Positions 16,420 through 25,200 of a stretch of DNA of 25,723 nt are shown here, piece after piece. Position 1 is the stretch's first letter. Each line of letters begins with the position of its first letter. Origin of the DNA: a virus; the IMG/VR virus record IMGVR_UViG_3300029625_000012, positions 1 to 25,723 of that record; one strand, given 5' to 3'. The translations under genes were made by a program, and so were the position numbers. The notes under the pieces were generated by a model. That model searched no databases, was not told the DNA's origin, and saw only the letters and a program-made list of their open reading frames with translations.

Positions 16420-17277
16420 ATGGCAGGAGTAGGAATGGAAAGAGATAGGTGGATAGGAGATTTAAAAAGAAATCGACAAGAAAATCCTATTTTCTCTGCT
16501 ACAGACATATCTGCCTATTTTTGTATTCCTCAAGATCCTTATAGCATTTCTAGGAACAAGACTGAGCCTACTCGAAACTATTTAATTGGTAATCTCTCGG
16601 TTGTGTCAATTTCTACACATAGAGATAAGTTTCCGGTAACTGCTTTAGGAAATGTTGGAGTTCGCGGATTCACTAGAGGACATCGTATAATAGGTGGAAC
16701 ATTGGTTTTCCAGACCTTCGACAGACATGCGTTCTACGATTTCTTTATTGATTTGGAAGTAACTAGAACAGGCGCATCTAGAGAAGATTTAACATCAGCA
16801 ATTTCAACAATATTAGCAGATGAGATGCCTCCGTTCGATATAATAATTTCTATGGTGAATGAAGATGGTGCGGTAGCTTTTACAAGCATCTTAGGTGTCG
16901 TTATCCAGGATGAAGGAAAAGCTATGAGCGTGGATAACATAAGTATTTCTGAGACCTATTCGTATATGGCTGCAGCATATCTTCCGATGCAGCCGACTTT
17001 GCCAAAACCACATAAACCAACAAGTTCAGATGCATCATATCATAACAACATTTTCAATAAGTATAGATTATCATTGAATCCCAAATATCAGTCTTCGTTT
17101 AATATCGGTATCGGATACTCTGGTTCTGGTTCTAGTTTAAACCTCAATACCGGATACTCTGGTTCTGGTATGGACCTTAGTCTTTCTGGAGCGTCTCTTT
17201 CATCATTGGGTGGTGGTAGTGCTACCTATGTGATTAATGGTAATTCACTTCCGAATCCGAATTCTACTCTTCCTTAA
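16420..17277 (+). CDS. Second tail-tube-fold protein with Gly/Ser repeat tail
   Basis: A 285-aa protein. Residues 20-190 align with the main tube protein: FPVTALGNVGVRGFTRG/HRIIGGTLVFQTFDRHAF here against MPIFVMGDPSPKAFAKG/KRAIAGSLIFSQFDKHAV there, and EMPPFDIIISMVNEDGAVAF against QIPPFDVTITLVNENGDASY. It has a ~20-aa longer loop near residues 38-58 and a C-terminal extension (about 190-285) rich in Ser, Gly, Asn and Leu with a GYSGSG repeat. Codon usage is AT-rich, unlike the main tube gene, so it is probably a minor component such as a tube-initiator or baseplate-proximal ring. It follows the hairpin and motif copy at 16339-16401. Confidence 0.8.
   Translation: MAGVGMERDRWIGDLKRNRQENPIFSATDISAYFCIPQDPYSISRNKTEPTRNYLIGNLSVVSISTHRDKFPVTALGNVGVRGFTRGHRIIGGTLVFQTFDRHAFYDFFIDLEVTRTGASREDLTSAISTILADEMPPFDIIISMVNEDGAVAFTSILGVVIQDEGKAMSVDNISISETYSYMAAAYLPMQPTLPKPHKPTSSDASYHNNIFNKYRLSLNPKYQSSFNIGIGYSGSGSSLNLNTGYSGSGMDLSLSGASLSSLGGGSATYVINGNSLPNPNSTLP
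17112..17169 (+). repeat. Short direct repeat encoding GYSGSG
   Basis: CGGATACTCTGGTTCTGGT occurs at 17112-17130 and again, identical over all 19 bases, at 17151-17169, 39 bases (13 codons) apart and in frame. The perfect match at the DNA level suggests a recent duplication in the flexible tail of the second tube-like protein. Confidence 0.9.
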
Positions 17278-17283
17278 TAGGCG

Positions 17284-18096
17284 ATGAGATTTTATAGAAA
17301 AGGTTATGAAGAAGTAGCGTCTTATGGAGACGCTAGTACAATTCTAGTAGACGAGTTTAACTCGGCTTACTGGTCTGGGCTGGATGTAAGAATTTATTTT
17401 AATGGAATTTATATTGATGAGGTTGTTAATATCCAATTCCAGGTATCAGAAAACGTAATTCCCATTTACGGATATGGGGATTATGAAATGCGTTCTATTT
17501 TGCGTGGTTCGAAAAGCGTTCAAGGTGCGTTTTCTATTAACTTTAAGCGTTCCGGTTATTTACTTCAAGTAGCACGCGAAGTAGCAAATCCGGAATCCGG
17601 GTTAATTCCTACTCACAAAGGAGAAGAGCAGTTTAGGAAGAGCCTGCTAGATGACAGAACTATCGAACAATATCTTAAGGTTCTTATGAGCAGTAAAACG
17701 AGTTCAGGATCTTCTTCTGGTAGCATTGCAGGCAAGATTAATTCTAATGACTCTTTAATTAATCTTGAACTGCTGGATAGTATTGCGAAACGTCAATCGG
17801 AAAAATTTTGGGGAAAAATAGAAGCAGATGTTACGTCTGTCAATCCTCCCAAGAATGCTCCCTTGATATCGACTGCTTCTGGATTTTCCATTATAATAAG
17901 ATATGGAGAACCCGTAGGATTAGAAACATCACAGATTCAGAATGACGTGTTTTACAGGTATCCAGGAACTGTGGAGATCATTCGGGGAGTAGTACTTACG
18001 GGAATGAACAAATCAATTGATGATAGTGGTAGAAACATCCTGGAAGTCTACTCATTTATAGGTTCTAACTTGTTATCAGAAATATCTGAATTCTGA
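17284..18096 (+). CDS. Third, divergent tail-tube-fold protein
   Basis: A 270-aa protein. Residues about 34-100 match the tube pattern: NGIYIDEVVNIQFQVSENVI, PIYGYGDYEMRSILRG and SKSVQGAFSINFKRSGYL, the same order of strands and the same G-x-x-x-x-G-x-(F/L)-x-F core as the two preceding genes. A helical, Ser-rich insertion (about 100-190) follows, and a final beta part (FSIIIRYGEPVGLE ... VEIIRGVVLTGMNKSIDDSG) closes the fold. In myoviruses, proteins with this fold at the tube end serve in the baseplate hub or tube initiation, which is the likely role here. It starts seven bases after the previous stop. Confidence 0.7.
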   Translation: MRFYRKGYEEVASYGDASTILVDEFNSAYWSGLDVRIYFNGIYIDEVVNIQFQVSENVIPIYGYGDYEMRSILRGSKSVQGAFSINFKRSGYLLQVAREVANPESGLIPTHKGEEQFRKSLLDDRTIEQYLKVLMSSKTSSGSSSGSIAGKINSNDSLINLELLDSIAKRQSEKFWGKIEADVTSVNPPKNAPLISTASGFSIIIRYGEPVGLETSQIQNDVFYRYPGTVEIIRGVVLTGMNKSIDDSGRNILEVYSFIGSNLLSEISEF

Positions 18097-18113
18097 TAGA
18101 AAGGAATGATTTA

Positions 18114-18785
18114 ATGGAAAAAATTGAGCTTACAGACGAAATTAAAGAGCAACTCAAGGAAGAAGCAGGGGGGAGGCCCCTATTCAAGAAGACAATCGCC
18201 GGACAAGATTTTGTTTTTACTTATCTTACTCGCTCGCAGTATGTAGCTATTCAACAATGGATTGCTGATAATCAGGACTCTGTTACTGTCGCGCATATTG
18301 ATGAAAAAGTAGTAGGTACCGCGCTTTTGTGGCCTAAGCTAACTCCTCAACAATGGGCTATGCTTCCTGCAGGCGTGGTTCCTAATCTTTCTGTGAATAT
18401 TCAAGAAAAATCGTATATTCGTACGGACAATGTTGAATCGTTTCGTGAGTTTTCTGTTGAAGATTTAAGTCCAGGTACTTTTGAACGACGCACAATATCT
18501 GAAGAAGAAAAAGAAAAGCTTAAGGCTACAGTTCCACATGCTTTGAGGCTTGTTCGTATACTAGGTAATGATTATATAATTCGACCAATGCTTCGACCTG
18601 AATATTCTGCTTTGCAAAAGCTTCCAAGAGATTCCGATAGCGAAGCTGAGGGAGTAAAGAGATGTGTAGTGTGGCCGAAGAATCTTAACCTTGAGGAGTT
18701 GCCTGCAGGAATTCCAACACAGTTGGCAAATCAAATCATGGCAATTTCCGGATTTTTGGATGAGGGAATTATTGAGGAGCTTTAA
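18114..18785 (+). CDS. Tail assembly chaperone with two tandem copies of one domain
   Basis: A 223-aa protein placed between the tube genes and the tape-measure-like gene, where tail assembly chaperones are encoded. It has an internal duplication. Residues about 28-95 (GQDFVFTYLTRSQYVAIQ ... VVGTALLWP ... LPAGVVPNL) and about 143-220 (GNDYIIRPMLRPEYSALQ ... VKRCVVWP ... LPAGIPTQLANQIMAISGF) follow the same pattern. Chaperones of this kind bind and hold the tape measure during tail assembly and are not in the virion. The downstream gene holds a third copy. In many phages the two are joined by a -1 frameshift; here the -1 frame is blocked by TGA at 18773-18775 just before the stop, so separate initiation is favoured. 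Confidence 0.75.
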   Translation: MEKIELTDEIKEQLKEEAGGRPLFKKTIAGQDFVFTYLTRSQYVAIQQWIADNQDSVTVAHIDEKVVGTALLWPKLTPQQWAMLPAGVVPNLSVNIQEKSYIRTDNVESFREFSVEDLSPGTFERRTISEEEKEKLKATVPHALRLVRILGNDYIIRPMLRPEYSALQKLPRDSDSEAEGVKRCVVWPKNLNLEELPAGIPTQLANQIMAISGFLDEGIIEEL

Positions 18786-18787
18786 TC

Positions 18788-19252
18788 TTGCAAAAAACTT
18801 ATCGAGTTACTGTAAACGGGGTAGCCTATACTATTAGGCAGGCGGTACGCGCTGAAGTAGATGAGGCCCTCAGCTTCGACAATGCCGTCGATGCTGAGGA
18901 TTTTCTTTGTAAGGCGTGTGTAATTTCTCCTAAGTTAGATCTTAATACGTGTCCTGCGTCAACCCCCAGCATTCTTGCTAAAAGAATTTTGGAAGTTTCC
19001 GGTGCCACTCCTGAAGCTGAAGCAGAGATACTTCAGAAGGTTCAAGAATGGTCTGATTCCAAAGCCGGAAAAGCTGAGATTCTTATGATGGCTACGCTCC
19101 ATTATACTCCGGAACAAATAGAACAGATGACCGCTCTTCAATGGAATAAGGCTGTCATGGCTGCACAACTTGTAGGACAAGCTATGGGAATGAATGTTGC
19201 TGAATTTCTAGGACTTGAGGTTCCTAAGGGAAGAGCTAGACGTAGGGGTTAG
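18788..19252 (+). CDS. Second tail assembly chaperone (third domain copy)
   Basis: A 154-aa protein beginning with TTG at 18788, two bases after the previous stop, with GAGGAG (18774-18779) eight bases upstream. Residues about 9-80 (NGVAYTIRQAVRAEVDEA ... LCKACVISPK ... CPASTPSILAKRILEVSGA) follow the same pattern as both domains of the preceding chaperone. The remaining helical part and very basic end (KGRARRRG) are specific to this gene and may contact the tape measure. Coupled, TTG-initiated translation would give it a lower yield than the first chaperone, an alternative to the ratio control normally set by frameshifting. Confidence 0.7.
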   Translation: MQKTYRVTVNGVAYTIRQAVRAEVDEALSFDNAVDAEDFLCKACVISPKLDLNTCPASTPSILAKRILEVSGATPEAEAEILQKVQEWSDSKAGKAEILMMATLHYTPEQIEQMTALQWNKAVMAAQLVGQAMGMNVAEFLGLEVPKGRARRRG

Positions 19253-19258
19253 GTTTAG

Positions 19259-22200
19259 ATGTATTCATATCAGGACAGAGATTCTAAAGGTAATAACTTA
19301 TTTAAAGCTGCAGTATTTGGCGGTGCTATTGCGTTTGGAATCTGGCACAACCCTGAAGCTACAGCAGCATTTACCAGAAGTGCAATAACTGCGTACCATG
19401 CTATGGCGTCCTGGCTTGAAAGGGGCGTCTCTCACGGTCTTCTGTCCGACGTTAGAAGCTCTCTTGCTGCATTTCGCCGGGGATCCCTTGGACGTATAAG
19501 ACTTGTTAGAAATCTTTCTGAATACTCGAGTGCAGTACGAACATATCGTGTAGATATTAGAGAGGGACTAGTTAGAGAGAATATTAAATACGAACTCCAA
19601 CAAGCGAGTGATCTCGGATTTAACGAAGAGATGGCTGAGATATTTACTCGAAATCCAGGTACATCTCTTGATATAGCTGCTACAAGTGTAAATCTAGCAG
19701 AAGTACTACAATCTCCCCACTATGTTGAAGAAGTTTTCCCTGAACTACAACGAAGATTTGGGTTCGTGGTTAGAAATCGAGATGAGTTTTTAAAAAGGAT
19801 TGAAGAAATTGTATCGAATGCTCATATAAGGACTAATGCGCGAATTCCGCAAGAAAGCGTGGTAGCTGCAGGTGGAGGAGACCTCTATAGAGCGCAGGTG
19901 GGTTTCTCTAGGGAATTTGTGCAAAATCAGCTTATTCCCATGGAAGAGGCTAGAAGAGCGAGAGCAGAAGCACTTAGTGCTAGATTCGGATTAAACGAAG
20001 TTACACTGGGTGAAATATTAGATGAAGATGACTTAGTTAGAAATGCTGCAGATAGGTATATTAGGCAGAGAATAGACCTTGCAAGAAATCCTGGCAGATA
20101 TCAGGAGTTAGTCCATCAAAGGCAGTTTTTCTCAGATATGAGAGAAGCTATTAAAGAAGAGAAGTTTCAAGCGTTACAAGGAGATCAGCATGCACCTAGA
20201 AGTCGCAGAGGAATGCCGGTATCGGAAAACGAAGATTTTATTTCAGGCATGGTAGAGCTGCTTGTTAATGCGAATGATGAACGATTAAGAAATAATGAAG
20301 TTACCGAAGACGAATTCGTTCGCGGGATCATGAATCAACTTCGCAGTATCGGTACTGGAGTCTATAGAATAGATCAGGGTACTGATAGAGAAATGCTTTT
20401 TGACTGGACCACAAATGCAAAATTCTTAAAAGCAATATTAGGAAAGGTTGCCGACGAATTTCAGATTCCGATTGCTCCCGGAATTATTGGCCTTCCCGTT
20501 CTTAAATTTTTCCCCTGGTTACGTGGGCATGCTAAAGACGTAGTAGGATCTCTAGGGGCAGGAAGTTTCCAAAGAGACATTTATGAAGCGCTTAGAGCCC
20601 ATCCTTCACGTAGAAACCGAGAGTTGTTAAGGAATTTATTTAGATTTGATGAAAATAATACTACTGATTACAGGCTAAGAAGAGATTTAATCTATGTCAG
20701 AGGGGCGTTAATCGATCCGACAACCGGAGAGAAATTGCCTGGAACCTTTGACGTTCGGGATGTGCGATACGGTACCCAACGCGAGATGGCTAGGGTGAGA
20801 AATCAACAAGTACCTTCAGCACCTGGGTCAATTAGGCAAAGGGCAGGAGGTTCTTTTATAGGTCGACTTATGGATTTCTTCTCTCTAGGACAGCAGTCCG
20901 GTACTACCAAACCGGCGCGTTGGATTTCAACAGTTGGAAAATTTGCTCATCCCGATGAGGGAGTTAATCGTTATCAGCCCCTTAATGCGTTTGCTGCTCT
21001 GGAACATGGTAACCTACAAGAAATGAGCTATGAAGAACGTTTCAGACTCGCTCGTGCAGTCCATCGAGGGGTATCGCGTGCAACAGAATTTCCAGAAGAG
21101 CTGCGTTTAAGCGATGTATTTGACATTGATATGTTCAGAGATAGGGAGGGGGGAATTCAATCCAATGCTGGACTAGTAAGATATATTAAAAGAGTTCTTG
21201 CAAGTCCGGAACTAGAAGATGAAGATCAACAAGTAGTTTTTGAGCACCTTCTTTCTGATGAACATCTTGCGGAACTACTGGAACAAATCGATGTGCTAGC
21301 TGTTCAGGGGATGCCTAGGAGTCGAACAACCATTCAGCTTCCAAGTGGTAGAGACTTTCAAATTCCGGTTCTAGAATATAGAGAGTATAGAGATTTGTCA
21401 GGAATGCGCACTCGACTGGAAGCACGAAGATTTGGACAGGATGAATTTTCAGCTTTTACGGAAGAATCGATAAGCGCCGGTAGACAATTCGGATTTCCTT
21501 CAACGGAGCCGCTGTTAGGAAGCCAAGGAGGATCTAGTGGAGCACAAAGAATTCGAAGCATATTCTTTGAGGAATTATTAGAACAAGCTGCAACGGTAGA
21601 TTCTGGATCCATAGAAGTAGATCTAGACTCGGCTAATGAAGTTATGGATCGGGTTAATCGATATCTATTCCACCCAATTTTTGAAAACATTGACAGACAA
21701 GTCGAATTAGGTAGGCTAAGCGATTCTAAAGCAAATGAACTTAAGGCACGAACATGGGCTTTGTATGCAGGCGCGTTAACAGAAAAGAGATATGATAGGG
21801 GTCCGGAATTACTTCATGCCTTTTTGATTACCTTATTTAGATATGGGGAGGAAGAAAGAACTCCTACAGAAATAGGAGAAATAGTTCGACAGAATCTGTC
21901 AAAGAATTATGGACTTCTTTCTACATGGACCGAGAGTGAACACGAAGCACTTCAAGCAACGGGTATGCAACTTTATGCGGCTGCTAGTGGTCCAAGGCCC
22001 GGAGTAAATGCAGAGGGTACTGGACTTCTTAATTGGCTTACTAATGTAAGAGATTGGAGGAGTTTAGGACAAGCAATTGCTGGAGCAATTAATCGAGCTC
22101 CTAGCGATATGCCAGGAACACAGCCTTTTAATGCTGCATATCATTTAGCTTTTCGTTTGAATGAAATGCTACAACATGCACCGATACCTTTAGGCCTTCC

Positions 22201-25200
22201 TGATAAGGATATTCAGGATACTTATAGCATTTATAAGAATCTTTTCCTAAAGCGGGTACTTCCGGTCTTCGGTGCTGTTGAAGCTTGGAAATATATTAAT
22301 TTCCAATCACATCAACTCTTTGGCTATGGTCCAGATGATTCGATCTCTGATGCTAGACGAGATATAGCACTTGCAGGTTCCTACACCGCAGACGCCTTAG
22401 GAGCCACAAAGCTGCTAAAGAAATTCGAACAATTAACTCCTGGAATGGAAGAATATCATCAGGCGAGATCTTATGAGGAACAAAAGGAGTATCTGGAAAG
22501 TGGTTGGGAACCGGTTAGACGGGGCCGGTGGTGGATGAGTGGGTGTCTCCATCCGAATGTCGAAGTATTAACTCTTTATGGAGCGAAAAAGATTTCTAAG
22601 ATTGAGGTTGGAGATTATGTTTTAAACATAGATGGAAAGGCAGTAACTGTTACCGAGAAATCTTCAAGACATGTGGAAGAAAACCTCCTTGAAATTAGAA
22701 CAACTGCCGGAGATCGCGCGAGACTTTACCTCACCGAACTCCATCCACTCCCGGTTTATGTAGCCGAAACTAACTCTTGGGAGTGGAGACCGGCAAATCA
22801 AGTTAAGGTCGGAGATTATTTGGCCTATCCTATCCCCCACCCCTCCCCCGGTATTTCTCAAATACCTGATAAGCTTTTAGATGAACTTCTGAATATTCTA
22901 CCAAACTGGATACTAGAAGGTAAACTTGTGCCTTTTGGAAACAGTTCTCTAGCTTTTTCTCTTCCAAACAAGGGTTCTCATAATAGCAGGAGTCTTTTTG
23001 AGCGAGATAAAACAAGTTCCAAGATAATTCAGGATCCGTTGATATCCTCCCTTCTTCTTGAAATATTTGTTGATAAGCCTTCCGGATTTAAAACCCTTCG
23101 TAAGGTTCCGTACTGGTTTTCCTATGAGAATATTGTTGAAATATTTTGGGAGGTTTTAAATGCGTTAGATCCGGACATCGCAGAGGATGAGATTCATGTA
23201 AATACAATTAATTCAGATTACCAAGTAGATATGCAGAGGATGGCCCTGTCGTTGGGCATGTATGTGCAGGTTAATTCCTGTTTTTCAATGGATGGGCAAG
23301 ACTATGCAGGATTAGTAATTCGTTCGAATGATGAATCAGCATTATTTACAGATACTCACGTCTATTTCCGAGTTACAGAAATTCACGAGTACCCATATTC
23401 AGGCGACGTTTATGATATTGCTGTTAGTGACGGAGAAAGTTTTTGTACAATAGGATGTGCAGTTCATAATAGCAGACAGGCTTGGGTAGGTGAAAGGGTT
23501 CAGTATTTCTCTCCTTCTTGGTATAGATTGCAACGAAGCCACTGGCAGGAAGCCGATAATGCAGATCTTAACTCAGAAGATTATTGGTCACATTCTCTCA
23601 TACCAACTCCTGGATATCCGTTCAGTCCCATTATGCATTTCCTAGATCCGTACTGGTTTGAGGAAAAGCACTCTATAGGTCCTAATGCAGATAGGCCATA
23701 TGTAATTAGTGGCGAGATGGCGGATCCGAACACGATTTGGGGAGTAGCATTCAATCAAACCTTAGGTAGAATAATTAAACCCCAGAAAGTCTATTATCCG
23801 GAATATCTAGATCCTAATTATGCAGCCGAACAAGAAAATGCGGAAAGACCAACAAAGTTTAGAATAAGGTATCAAACCGCCGGAGATTATAGGATTCTTG
23901 GAGCTAACGAACCGAGTGTTCCTGATGAGGAGGATACCGGGGGAGGTGGGGGCTTTGATTTCGATTCCGGGACAGGATCTTCAGGAGGCGCGCGACAAGG
24001 AACATCTGGAGGAAGTTATGGAGCTGGAGGAGGTTCGGTTTACGGAACCGGAGGTTCAGGAGGCGGTAGAGGAAGAGCCGTTTCTGGAGGGGGTCTTGGT
24101 GTAACCGGAGATACCTATGAATCTACTCCTGTACAGGCCGGCGGGGGCATGGTTGCTTCTACAAACATGCCTGGAAGATATTTTCCTGTACGAACAGATC
24201 AGCTTCAAGATTCGGAGTGGGAAGATCAGAACCTGGTTAATCCATTAAATCCTGTTCAGAGTGCTCAGAACTATTGGAATCAGGCTTTTGATATTCAAGG
24301 AATTTATGGATATCAGCAAAGACTGCTTTCTAGAATGGTCGGTTTGGATCCTTCTTCAGCTATAACAGATCCGATAATTCAATCACCTGTTCGTGCTTAC
24401 GGTTGGGAACGAAGATTTTGGGATAAATCTTTGGGTGGAATTCCGGGAGAGCTTTCTGAATATTGGCGTCGTATGCTGCCCCACAGAAATAGAAACGTAG
24501 ACGAATATAATCCCGTTCCTAATACCCAGCCAAACTGGATGCCCGGAAGTGATTACATGATAAACTTCCGGACCGGTGACCCATATGTCAAGATTCCAAT
24601 GGGTGAAATCCGAATTCCGGGTCAAGCCTACGAGATGGTGAATCCGGTTGATAAGCCTGGAATTCGTGCATCTTCTATTGGGTATAGCGTAGAAGAAATG
24701 ATGAACCATTTCGCTCAAGAGTATGGATTAGGTGGAACTGAAGGTTCATCATCCGGTCAGATGATAGACTATGATAGAGATGCACCTAATAATGATTCTT
24801 ATGCGATTAAATTTGGAAATAAATTCCACGCAGAAATGGAAGCGAAATGGCGATCCCTGGGAATCCTAGTTTCTTCCGAACGCAGAGTTTACGATAAAGA
24901 GCATAACATTTCCGGACACTATGACGCCCTGCTTCATCTGACTCCACAAAATAATCCGTTTGCTGGAGACGGATTTTACGTTGACCAGCCCGGTGAATAC
25001 ATGGTCGACATTAAGACCATGGGTGCTGAACAATTTGCAGAAGCTATGAAAGAGAATGCTCCTAGATCTGAACACGTTCAGCAGCTCAATTTTTACCTAA
25101 AAATGACGAATACTCAAAGGGGGCTTCTTTATTATGTAAATCGCGATGATCCCAAACAGAGAAGGGTATTTCCTATTCAGCTAGACGAGTCGCTCTACGA

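Noticed and set aside
18750-18790. Possible -1 frameshift joining the two chaperones (TTTTTGG near the end of the first)
   Set aside because: No proper slippery heptamer, and the -1 frame meets TGA at 18773-18775 before the second gene's start.
23898-24104. 68-codon forward frame in the glycine-rich linker region
   Set aside because: The composition (Glu/Val/Leu-rich) is that of GGA/GGT repeats read in another frame; the giant frame continues through it.
23930-24150. Glycine-rich DNA repeat as a possible diversity-generating or CRISPR-like array
   Set aside because: The repeats are irregular GGA/GGT codons with no conserved unit or spacer length and no associated reverse transcriptase.
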